A stretch of DNA of 6,737 nt from Methanobacteriota archaeon (lineage in GTDB: Archaea > Thermoplasmatota > Thermoplasmata > RBG-16-68-12 > EA-27), in contig JACQPO010000202.1 in the NCBI GenBank assembly GCA_016207545.1, positions 1 through 6,737 on the forward strand. The letters run 5' to 3'. The notes below the pieces were generated by a model that worked only from the letters and a program-made list of their open reading frames with translations, was not told the origin of the DNA and ran no database searches. Position numbers and translations under genes: made by a program. Shown here one piece after another: positions 1 to 5,994 of the stretch. Positions within the stretch are counted from its first letter, which is position 1, and each line of letters opens with the position of its first letter.

Positions 1-273
1 GAGTACAACTTGACCGTAGAGCAGGCCGGGTACGTGACCTTGCGGAGGGTCGTCCGCGTCGACCCCCGAGACGTCGACCCGGCGAAGGCCGCAATCGACC
101 TGGGGACCTTCTCCCTCCAACACGTCGAGGACGTCCGGCCGCTGCTCATCGCAGGGATCGCGATCGCCGTCTCCGCGGCCTTGGTCCTGGCCGGCGTCCT
201 TCGGCGCCGACGTGACCGCTTCCGGGAGCACTTCGAGGAACTCGAACCCGAGGAAGGGGAAGCGGAGCGCTAG
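1..273 (+). CDS. C-terminal part of a membrane-anchored protein of unknown function (5' truncated)
   Basis: The reading frame is open from the first base, so the start lies outside the window; 90 residues are visible. A TTG at position 10 could formally start it, but no promoter or ribosome site is visible, and a fragment of a larger protein is more likely. Residues about 47-67 (PLLIAGIAIAVSAALVLAGV) form one clear transmembrane helix. It is followed by an RRRRDR basic cluster and an acidic Glu-rich tail. By the positive-inside rule the N-terminal part would lie outside the membrane and the tail in the cytoplasm. The visible part before the helix, with several Val/Arg-rich strands, could be the end of a beta-sandwich ectodomain, but I recognise no family. 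The TAG stop at 271-273 overlaps the stop of the convergent dehydrogenase gene. Confidence 0.75.
   Translation, partial: EYNLTVEQAGYVTLRRVVRVDPRDVDPAKAAIDLGTFSLQHVEDVRPLLIAGIAIAVSAALVLAGVLRRRRDRFREHFEELEPEEGEAER
270..273. other. shared CTAG: overlapping stop codons of convergent genes
   Basis: The palindrome CTAG provides TAG for the rightward membrane protein (271-273) and TAG for the leftward dehydrogenase (270-272). The two coding regions overlap by 4 bp and there is no room for an intergenic terminator. Confidence 0.95.
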
Positions 274-1121
274 CGCGGGTACTCGTAGACGCCGCGACCC
301 GTCTTACGTCCAAGACGCCCCGCACGCACGAGCTGACGGAGGAGGGGCGCGGGCCGGTATTTCGCGTCCCCGAAGTCCGCGTGGAGCACCTCGAGGACCG
401 CGAGGCACGTGTCGAGTCCGATGAGGTCCGCGAGCTCAAGGGGGCCCATCGGGTGGTTGAGCCCCAGCTTGGCGACCGTGTCGATGTCCTCCCTCGATGC
501 GACGCGCTCCCCCAGCGCGAAGAACGCCTCGTTGATGAACGGCATGAGGATGCGGTTGCTCACGAACCCGGGGAAGTCGCGCACCTCCACGGGCGTCTTC
601 CCGACCGCGACCGCCAACTCGCGGACGGCGCGCACGGTCTCGTCGCCCGTCCCGAGCCCGCGGACAATCTCGACGAGCCGCATGACCGGCACGGGGTTGA
701 AGAAGTGCATCCCCACGAACCGGTCTGACCGCTTCGTCGCGCCCGCCAGCTCCGTGATCGAGATCGAGGACGTGTTCGACGCGAAGATCGTCGCCGGAGG
801 GCACAGGGCGTCGAGCTCCGCGAACACGGCCTTCTTCACGCCCCGGTCCTCGACGACGGCCTCGATGACGAGGTCCGATGCCGCCAAGTCCGCGAGCGCG
901 AGGGTCGTGCGGATCCGGCCGAGGGTCGCCGCCCTCTCCGCCTCTGACACCTTGCCCCGCTCCACGCCCTTCCCGAGGCTAGCGGCGATCGCATGCATCC
1001 CCTTCTCGAGGAACCGGTCCTCGATGTCGCTCATGATGACCTCGTACCCGGCCCCCGCCGCGACCTGCGCAATCCCGGCGCCCATCTGGCCCGCGCCGAC
1101 GACGCCAATCCGTCGAATCAT
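270..1121 (-). CDS. hbd: 3-hydroxyacyl-CoA (3-hydroxybutyryl-CoA) dehydrogenase
   Basis: NAD(P)-dependent enzyme interconverting 3-hydroxybutyryl-CoA (or longer 3-hydroxyacyl-CoA) and the 3-ketoacyl-CoA, used in beta-oxidation or butanoate-type metabolism; cytoplasmic. At 283 aa it has the usual length of the single-function family. The N-terminal Rossmann motif is GAGQMG (G9, G11, G14), with D32 at the end of the second strand, where the family binds the NAD ribose. The catalytic set is complete: S118 in SNTSS, H139 in MHFFNPVPVM, E151 in LVEIV and N189 in GFVSNRIL. Their mutual spacing is the same as in the human enzyme (Ser137, His158, Glu170, Asn208). The C-terminal helical domain (about 185-283) contains NHPMGPLELADLIGLD. 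The ATG start is preceded by GGGGAG at a suitable distance, and a promoter core lies about 37 bp upstream. Chain-length preference cannot be read from sequence. A thiolase for the preceding step lies about 1.6 kb upstream on the same strand. Confidence 0.95.
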   Translation of the reverse strand: MIRRIGVVGAGQMGAGIAQVAAGAGYEVIMSDIEDRFLEKGMHAIAASLGKGVERGKVSEAERAATLGRIRTTLALADLAASDLVIEAVVEDRGVKKAVFAELDALCPPATIFASNTSSISITELAGATKRSDRFVGMHFFNPVPVMRLVEIVRGLGTGDETVRAVRELAVAVGKTPVEVRDFPGFVSNRILMPFINEAFFALGERVASREDIDTVAKLGLNHPMGPLELADLIGLDTCLAVLEVLHADFGDAKYRPAPLLRQLVRAGRLGRKTGRGVYEYPR

Positions 1122-1151
1122 CGAACTCCCCGCGACCGCGAACCGGACGGC

Positions 1152-1166
1152 GCGGTAAAACCCTTC
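1152..1166 (-). promoter_or_regulatory. putative archaeal promoter (BRE/TATA-like) of the dehydrogenase gene
   Basis: On the minus strand this reads GAAGGGTTTTACCGC. The T-rich box centres about 37 bp upstream of the ATG, which predicts a leader of roughly 10 nt that includes the GGGGAG ribosome site. The core resembles those before the other three genes on this strand. It begins within a few bases of the upstream gene's stop, so the dehydrogenase probably has its own promoter. Confidence 0.5.
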
Positions 1167-1167
1167 G

Positions 1168-1851
1168 TCAGCTCGGCGGGTCCGCGACGGGGGCGGGCGC
1201 GGGCTGGGTCGGGAACACCCGTTGCCAATACGCCTGCATGTGGACCGCCGCCAAGCCGAGGTACGCCGGCGCCTCCAACATCCGCCAGAGGGAGAGGCGG
1301 AGCAGGAATTCGATCACGCTGGAGGACCGCACGGGGGAGCTGTCCAAAAACGCGAGCTCCGGCTCCGAGAGCCACGTGGCCGCGAGCGCCGTCAGGAACA
1401 GGAGGAGACACAGGCCGTATACGACGCGCCGCTGCCGCTCCGCGACGAGGTAGTTGATCTGAAGCGCGATGCCGGCGGCGAACGCGGCGGTCCCCCACGT
1501 CGTGTCCCACAACAGGCGCTGCGCGGGGATGAGGAGGGACTCCAAGGGAAGGCCGCGCCCGGCGACGTACAGCGACTCGAGGAGGAACGCGACGAAAAAG
1601 ATGCCGATGATCACGCCCCCCACGGTCAGGAGGACGAACGCGACGGACACGGACACCTCGTGCTTCCGGGAGACCGCCTTCGAGCCGAGGAACAGGAACG
1701 TGGAGCCGAAGCTCAGGAACAACGCTCCGAGCGCGGCGACGAGGGGAATCCACAACACGATGAGCCCGATGCTCGTCAGGAGGAGCCCCCACCGCGTGCG
1801 CCGCCACCATCGAATCGGTCGCCTTTTCGCGACCGGGGGCTCCCCCGCCAC
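1168..1851 (-). CDS. multi-pass membrane protein of unknown function, paralog without zinc ribbon
   Basis: This 227-aa protein starts at GTG. A basic N-terminus (KRRPIRWWRRTR, residues 10-20) precedes about five to six hydrophobic segments, roughly residues 22-57, 66-96, 117-135, 142-162 and 195-208. A Pro/Ala-rich tail ends the protein. I recognise no family and no catalytic motif. It is a tandem paralog of the next gene upstream: residues 12-207 align with residues 52-247 of that protein without any gap, at roughly 44% identity by hand count over the core. Shared signatures include RRTRxGLL, GSTxLFLG, AAGIALQ and SxPVRxxxVI followed by EAPxYxGL. It lacks the N-terminal 40 residues of the paralog, which hold its zinc ribbon. 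A T-rich promoter core sits about 25 bp before the GTG and no Shine-Dalgarno is visible, so the mRNA is probably leaderless. Function is unknown. Confidence 0.85.
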   Translation of the reverse strand: MAGEPPVAKRRPIRWWRRTRWGLLLTSIGLIVLWIPLVAALGALFLSFGSTFLFLGSKAVSRKHEVSVSVAFVLLTVGGVIIGIFFVAFLLESLYVAGRGLPLESLLIPAQRLLWDTTWGTAAFAAGIALQINYLVAERQRRVVYGLCLLLFLTALAATWLSEPELAFLDSSPVRSSSVIEFLLRLSLWRMLEAPAYLGLAAVHMQAYWQRVFPTQPAPAPVADPPS

Positions 1852-1871
1852 GCCGGGCGATGGCGCGAAGG

Positions 1872-1886
1872 GCGGAAAAGGCTTCC
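1872..1886 (-). promoter_or_regulatory. putative promoter of the short membrane paralog (leaderless)
   Basis: On the minus strand it reads GGAAGCCTTTTCCGC. The TTTT lies 25-28 bp upstream of the GTG start, the spacing expected between an archaeal TATA box and the start site, so transcription would begin at or next to the start codon. It is nearly identical to the core before the zinc-ribbon paralog. Confidence 0.5.
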
Positions 1887-1908
1887 CCCAAGTTCGGGCG
1901 ACCGAAAC

Positions 1909-2691
1909 TCACGCCTTGGCCGGGGTCGGGGGAACGGTCGAGGACGATCGCGCGATGAGGTACATCACCCCGAGCCCAACATACGGCGGGGCCTCGACGA
2001 TCCGATACAGGGAGAACCGCCACAGAAAATCGATTACGGTGCCTCGCCGCACGGGGGCGGACCCGAACGCCGCCAACTCCCCGGCCGCGAGGAGCGTGGC
2101 GACGACGGCCGTCGCGATGAGGAGGGCGACGAGGGCCCACAGGAGCACGCGACGGCCCGCGGGGAGCAGGTAGGTTGCCTGCAGCGCGATCCCCGCCGCG
2201 ACCGCGATGGTCGCAGGGAGCGTGCCCCAGACGACCAGCGATGCGGTGTCCGCGATCGTCGCCATCGGGCGCAGGAGGTAGGCGGCGACGTAGGCGTCGT
2301 ACAGAAACGCGCCGAACAAGACGGCGATTGCAGTCCCTCCCACGAGGAACGCGACGAACGCCACCGTCACCGCGATTCGGTGGAGGCCACCGAGCCCGCG
2401 CGCCCCCAGGAAGAGGACCGTGGACCCCACGGAGAGGGCGAGGAAGGCCCCGAGGGAGGCCCACGGAACCCAGAGAAGCATGAGTGCGAGCGCGGACCAC
2501 AGCAACCCCGCGCGCGTGCGCCGCCAGGCACGCTGAACGCGCATCGTCTCGACGAGCGCCTTCAGGAACGGAGGGGACGTCGGCGCCCGCGGCGTCGGCA
2601 GAAGCGCGAGGCATGAGGGGCACGCGGTGGGCCCCGCCAGAAACACCGCCCTGCACCGAGGGCATACGACAAACGGCGGCGGGCCCCCCAC
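1909..2691 (-). CDS. zinc-ribbon multi-pass membrane protein of unknown function
   Basis: This 260-aa protein starts at GTG. The N-terminus has a CxxC-x10-CxxC zinc ribbon (C10, C13, C24, C27), followed by a Pro-rich linker to about residue 41. A basic patch (WRRTR, 56-60) comes next, then about five to six hydrophobic segments at roughly 62-97, 106-140, 150-175, 181-203 and 235-247. By analogy with other ribbon-plus-membrane proteins the ribbon would face the cytoplasm, but that is inference. No enzyme motif is visible. The next gene downstream is its paralog, aligned gaplessly but lacking the ribbon. The most conserved stretch is near the C-terminus (PVRRGTVIDFLWRFSLYRIV), including charged residues D221, R225, R230 and E233 near the membrane. 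The GTG start fits a leaderless transcript: the promoter core is about 26 bp upstream and no Shine-Dalgarno is seen. Confidence 0.88.
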   Translation of the reverse strand: MGGPPPFVVCPRCRAVFLAGPTACPSCLALLPTPRAPTSPPFLKALVETMRVQRAWRRTRAGLLWSALALMLLWVPWASLGAFLALSVGSTVLFLGARGLGGLHRIAVTVAFVAFLVGGTAIAVLFGAFLYDAYVAAYLLRPMATIADTASLVVWGTLPATIAVAAGIALQATYLLPAGRRVLLWALVALLIATAVVATLLAAGELAAFGSAPVRRGTVIDFLWRFSLYRIVEAPPYVGLGVMYLIARSSSTVPPTPAKA

Positions 2692-2712
2692 GCGGACCGT
2701 ACCGGCAGAACC

Positions 2713-2726
2713 GCGGAAAAGCCTTG
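2713..2726 (-). promoter_or_regulatory. putative promoter of the zinc-ribbon membrane gene (leaderless)
   Basis: On the minus strand it reads CAAGGCTTTTCCGC, in the 40-bp gap after the thiolase stop. The TTTT lies 26-29 bp upstream of the GTG start, predicting transcription from about the start codon. Confidence 0.5.
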
Positions 2727-2731
2727 CCCGC

Positions 2732-3910
<1,179 letters not shown>

Positions 3911-3930
3911 CGTGCTCGCGCGTTCAAAGG

Positions 3931-3960
3931 GTTCGGGCGGTAATACACTTTCGCCCGAAC
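3931..3960. repeat. perfect 9-bp inverted repeat around the thiolase promoter
   Basis: GTTCGGGCG at 3931-3939 and its exact complement CGCCCGAAC at 3952-3960 are separated by 12 bp that contain the thiolase TATA-like box. The repeat also starts two bases after the bactofilin-like gene's stop. It may therefore be an operator over the thiolase promoter, a hairpin closing the upstream mRNA, or both. No T-run follows on the minus strand, so a bacterial-style terminator is unlikely. Confidence 0.6.
3937..3951 (-). promoter_or_regulatory. putative promoter of the thiolase gene
   Basis: On the minus strand it reads AAAGTGTATTACCGC. The TATT box is about 33 bp upstream of the ATG, predicting a leader under 10 nt. 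It fits the AAG-NN-TWTT pattern of the other promoters on this strand and lies inside the spacer of the 9-bp inverted repeat at 3931-3960. Confidence 0.5.
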
Positions 3961-3962
3961 TA

Positions 3963-5120
3963 TCATGACTCGTCCTTGTCGTCCTCGTGATCTTCGCGGT
4001 CTTCGTCGTCCCCGTGGCCTGGATCGCCCGCGTGCTTCGCGTGCTCCTCGTGCCCCGCATGGCCGAACGCGCGCCGGTCCTTGACCGTCGCGGTCTCGTG
4101 CACCTCGAGTTCCTCGGCCTCCACCGCGTCGATCGTGCAGAACGGGCCGATGTGGACCTCCTGACCGCGGACGAGGCGGGCACGGGTCGCCTCCAAGTAG
4201 ATCTCTTCGCCCTCGATGGTATCCACGGACAACTCCCCGTTCCGCTGGGAGAACAGCCCGCGTCCGACGCCCTCGCCGCGCCGCACTTCGATCTCTTGCG
4301 CTTGGATAACGGGGACGCGGGACGTGCCGGACAGGCGGATGTCGACGTCCTGGGCCTCGAGGCCGCCGCCGATGTCGAAGCGTCCCTTGCTCGTGAACGA
4401 TCCCGTCCGCACCCAGCCGCGCACGTCCGCGGCCCCGGACACGCTGACGTCGTCCGCGTCGAGAATGCTCCCCCCGACCTCGAGCTTCCCGGAGACGGAG
4501 ATGTCCTCGGCCTTCAGGTCTCCCGCCACGACCGTCTTGCCGGACGAGGCGAAGTCCTCCCCCCGGACGTTCCCCTTGATTTCCGCCCGGCCCGACGCGT
4601 GGAATTCTTCGCACAGGCAGTCGCCTTCGATCACACAGGCGCCGGAGATGTGGGCCTCCTTCGCGACGAGGTTCCCGGTGACCCGACCGGATCCCGCGCA
4701 CCTGAACTCGTCCACGGCTTGATCGCCAGACACGACGCCCGCGCCGCGGATCACGATCTTCTTCCCGCCGACCTCGATGCGCGGCCCGGCCCTGGACATC
4801 GCCTCGCGGAGCCGCCGGTTGACCTCCTCGGCGCGGCTGCGGGCTTCCTCCCTCGACGCGAACGCCATCTCGAGGCCCTGGGAAACCTGTTCCATGGCGG
4901 TCTCGATCGCTCGCTCGATCACCGTCTCGAGATCCTCTGCGGGCGCCGTCGGCGGTTCCGGCGGTTCGGGCGGCTTCGGGGCCTCCGGCGGCTCTGACGG
5001 CGTAGGCGGCTCCTCCGGCATGGCGTCGTAGCGGGCCTTGATGTCCAGGTACGTTTTCTCGCCGATCTCGCCGCGCGCGAGGCGCTCCTCGAGCCGGCGG
5101 AGCAATTCCTCCTTTCTCAT
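3963..5120 (-). CDS. bactofilin-like beta-helix protein with N-terminal SHOCT-like hairpin
   Basis: This 385-aa protein probably self-assembles as a scaffold. Residues 1-32 form a SHOCT-like hairpin (RLEERLARGEIGEKTYLDIK). Residues 35-61 are a Pro/Glu linker, and 62-112 a charged, probably coiled-coil segment. Residues about 115-345 are a repeat domain with about eight units of roughly 17 residues, pattern xxxSGxxxVxGxLxAED (SGRAEIKGNVRGEDF, SGKTVVAGDLKAED, SGKLEVGGS). This is typical of the right-handed beta-helix of bactofilins and related polymer-forming proteins. A closing part around 319-347 contains VHIGPFCTIDAVEAEELEVH. The tail 353-385 is rich in His and Asp/Glu. No signal peptide or membrane helix is seen. 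The ATG at 5120 is chosen for its strong AGGAGG site 7 bases upstream; the frame continues upstream to 5279, but that part crosses the TATA box. The divergent neighbour is a winged-helix regulator with a similar hairpin. A DUF4097-like adhesin-type beta-helix is the alternative reading. Confidence 0.85.
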   Translation of the reverse strand: MRKEELLRRLEERLARGEIGEKTYLDIKARYDAMPEEPPTPSEPPEAPKPPEPPEPPTAPAEDLETVIERAIETAMEQVSQGLEMAFASREEARSRAEEVNRRLREAMSRAGPRIEVGGKKIVIRGAGVVSGDQAVDEFRCAGSGRVTGNLVAKEAHISGACVIEGDCLCEEFHASGRAEIKGNVRGEDFASSGKTVVAGDLKAEDISVSGKLEVGGSILDADDVSVSGAADVRGWVRTGSFTSKGRFDIGGGLEAQDVDIRLSGTSRVPVIQAQEIEVRRGEGVGRGLFSQRNGELSVDTIEGEEIYLEATRARLVRGQEVHIGPFCTIDAVEAEELEVHETATVKDRRAFGHAGHEEHAKHAGDPGHGDDEDREDHEDDKDES

Positions 5121-5127
5121 TCCCGGA

Positions 5128-5133
5128 CCTCCT
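5128..5133 (-). promoter_or_regulatory. strong ribosome binding site of the bactofilin-like gene
   Basis: AGGAGG on the minus strand, 7 nt before ATG 5120. It stands out because most genes here look leaderless and lack such a site. It fits a gene internal to a transcript and decides the start against upstream in-frame codons. Confidence 0.8.
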
Positions 5134-5139
5134 GCCTCC

Positions 5140-5232
5140 TCACTTCGCCTTCGTTCGCACGCCCGCGCAACGGAGCAAGTCCTCTTGCATTGTCCGCACG
5201 ATTGCCATCGTCGCCATCCGTTCGAACACCAT
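5140..5232 (-). CDS. candidate 30-aa small ORF in the leader of the bactofilin-like gene
   Basis: An ATG-started ORF of 30 codons begins MVFERMATMAIVRTMQEDLL and ends RCAGVRTKAK. Its TGA stop is 19 bp before the bactofilin ATG and directly next to that gene's purine-rich ribosome site. Its start is about 14 nt downstream of the start site predicted from the TATA box at 5269-5276, so it would be the first ORF on the mRNA. About 24 of 30 codons end in G or C, in line with neighbouring genes. It resembles no family I know. It could be a leader peptide coupling translation to the downstream gene, a real small protein, or a chance ORF; the last is quite possible at this length. Confidence 0.35.
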   Translation of the reverse strand: MVFERMATMAIVRTMQEDLLRCAGVRTKAK

Positions 5233-5268
5233 TTGCGTTCGCCTCGGCCGAGTGGATGGCGTCGTCGA

Positions 5269-5276
5269 TATTTATA
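5269..5276 (-). promoter_or_regulatory. TATA box of the bactofilin-like transcription unit
   Basis: TATAAATA on the minus strand is the best archaeal TATA match in the window and sits in its most AT-rich stretch. The predicted start site near 5246 gives a leader of about 125 nt before the bactofilin ATG, which contains the small ORF at 5140-5232. Confidence 0.6.
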
Positions 5277-5281
5277 CAATC

Positions 5282-5329
5282 GTCAACATAAAACTATAAC
5301 GAGTCAACCCTCCGCGCGATGTCGTCAAC
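5282..5329. repeat. three GTCAAC direct repeats at exact 21-bp spacing (putative operator)
   Basis: GTCAAC occurs at 5282-5287, 5303-5308 and 5324-5329, each start 21 bp after the last, or two helical turns, so all lie on the same DNA face. A degenerate GTCGTC sits one more period upstream at 5261. The array lies between the TATA box of the bactofilin-like gene and that of the divergent winged-helix gene. I infer a binding array for that regulator or another factor. Confidence 0.6.
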
Positions 5330-5366
5330 TTCCGAGTAGAAAAAGTGGCTCTCCGCAACCTACACT

Positions 5367-5373
5367 CATATAC
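5367..5373 (+). promoter_or_regulatory. putative TATA box of the winged-helix regulator gene
   Basis: CATATAC centred about 25 bp upstream of the GTG at 5395, giving a leaderless transcript. A second AT-rich candidate on this strand is CTATAA at 5294-5299, which would give a leader of about 70 nt. Confidence 0.45.
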
Positions 5374-5394
5374 CGGCATTCGGCTACGCCGTGC

Positions 5395-5901
5395 GTGGCC
5401 GACGACCCGCTCGCGTTGCTCGAAGTTGTCTCGTCCCCGAGCCGCCAACGCATCTTGGCGCTCCTCCAGAAGGGAATCGACCATCCGGAGGAGTTGGCGA
5501 AGAAGCTGAAGCTCCGCCGCCAGAGCATCGACAAGCAGCTCATCGAGCTGTACAGGTGGGGGTTCGTGGACCGGAGCGCGATCTTGCCGACGGACGGGCG
5601 GCCGCGCATCGTGTACCGCCTGAGCGAGCGGGGTCGCGAGTTCCTCGGGCGCGCAGAGACACTTGTCAACGAATACCGGGAAGGCGTGCGTCAAGATTTC
5701 CAACGCAGCCTGAAGTTCCTCGAGGACAAACTCGCAGCCGGAGAACTCGACGAGGACGCGTACCTCAAGCGGCGGCGGGAACTCGAGGCGCGGTACGACC
5801 GCTTCCTGACCGAGTCCGGGAACGGGACGCGAGCGGACGGGCACGGGGGGATTCGAACCCCCGTCAGAGGCTCCGAAGGCCTCCAGTCTGGTCCAGGCTA
5901 G
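5395..5901 (+). CDS. winged-helix (ArsR-like) regulator with C-terminal SHOCT-like hairpin
   Basis: Probable DNA-binding transcription regulator of 168 aa. Residues about 3-85 form a winged helix: a first helix with the ArsR/MarR-like SSPSRQRILALLQKG (13-27), EELAKKLKLRRQSIDKQLIEL as helix-turn-helix with recognition helix about 41-54, and a wing 62-77 with DGRPRIVYRLSERG. Residues 86-107 are a linker helix. Residues about 107-135 (KFLEDKLAAGELDEDAYLKR) are a SHOCT-like hairpin similar to that of the divergent bactofilin-like protein. The GTG is chosen because homology-like sequence starts there and a TATA-like box lies 25 bp upstream; the frame is open much further upstream, but into the divergent promoter region. 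Residues from about 148 onward (GGIRTPVRGSEGLQSGPG) are read from the antisense strand of a tRNA gene, as no stop occurs earlier. Its likely target is the divergent promoter; the effector is unknown. Confidence 0.85.
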   Translation: MADDPLALLEVVSSPSRQRILALLQKGIDHPEELAKKLKLRRQSIDKQLIELYRWGFVDRSAILPTDGRPRIVYRLSERGREFLGRAETLVNEYREGVRQDFQRSLKFLEDKLAAGELDEDAYLKRRRELEARYDRFLTESGNGTRADGHGGIRTPVRGSEGLQSGPG

Positions 5902-5912
5902 CCTACGTGCCC
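5838..5912 (-). tRNA. tRNA-Arg (anticodon TCG)
   Basis: A 75-nt class I tRNA. The acceptor stem GGGCACG/CGTGCCC has seven perfect pairs, with discriminator G and no encoded CCA. The T arm is GGGGG-TTCGAAT-CCCCC, perfect and canonical. The anticodon stem is GAGGC/GCCTC with loop CTTCGGA, giving anticodon TCG (reads CGA and other CGN codons) and G37. The D arm is weaker: GGCT pairs with AGAC except for a G-A mismatch, and two bases separate it from the anticodon stem. The variable loop is TGAC. No intron is needed. It overlaps, on the opposite strand, the end of the winged-helix ORF by 64 bp. Confidence 0.88.
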
Positions 5913-5933
5913 GCGAATCGCACTTCCGAGGAG

Positions 5934-5947
5934 GCTCTTAGGCCTTC
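5934..5947 (-). promoter_or_regulatory. putative promoter of the tRNA-Arg gene
   Basis: On the minus strand GAAGGCCTAAGAGC is centred about 26 bp upstream of the tRNA 5' end. It has the AAG-NN element seen at other promoters in the window, followed by a TAAGA box. Confidence 0.45.
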
Positions 5948-5953
5948 CGGCGC

Positions 5954-5968
5954 GAAAGTTGCATGTAC
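5954..5968 (+). promoter_or_regulatory. weak candidate promoter of the retropepsin-like gene
   Basis: AAAGTTGCATGTACT lies about 32 bp before the ATG at 5995. It has the AAG element but a poor TATA box. It would make the region 5913-5994 a compact divergent promoter shared with the tRNA. Confidence 0.3.
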
Positions 5969-5994
5969 TCCGCCGTTTCTCACCGGTCTTGGTC

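Noticed and set aside
1222..2616. 464-codon open frame on the plus strand
   Set aside because: Its highly charged Arg/Glu/Gly composition without hydrophobic core is an antisense shadow of the membrane genes.
1118..2665. 515-codon open frame on the minus strand across both membrane genes
   Set aside because: It is an Arg/Pro/Gly-rich shadow of the two membrane protein genes in another frame, a usual result of high GC content.
3911..4183. N-terminal extension of the thiolase by 91 residues
   Set aside because: The Ser/Arg/Thr-rich translation is out of frame within the bactofilin-like gene; the canonical thiolase N-terminus begins at the ATG at 3910 just after a promoter.
4945..4995. GC-rich direct repeats (ggcggttccggcggttcgg) as a mobile or regulatory repeat
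   Set aside because: They encode the Pro-rich PEPPEPP linker of the bactofilin-like protein and are explained by that coding sequence.
3987..4997. 336-codon open frame on the plus strand opposite the bactofilin-like gene
   Set aside because: It is the antisense of a regular repeat protein; its apparent regularity mirrors the 17-residue repeats on the other strand.
5121..5279. N-terminal extension of the bactofilin-like protein to a TTG at 5279
   Set aside because: The extension is Arg/Cys-rich low-quality sequence, its start overlaps the TATA box, and the ATG at 5120 has a strong ribosome binding site and starts the recognisable hairpin.
5838..5901. The GGIRTPV peptide as a conserved protein motif
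   Set aside because: This is the familiar translation of an antisense tRNA T arm (GGGGATTCGAACCCC), so it carries no protein family information.
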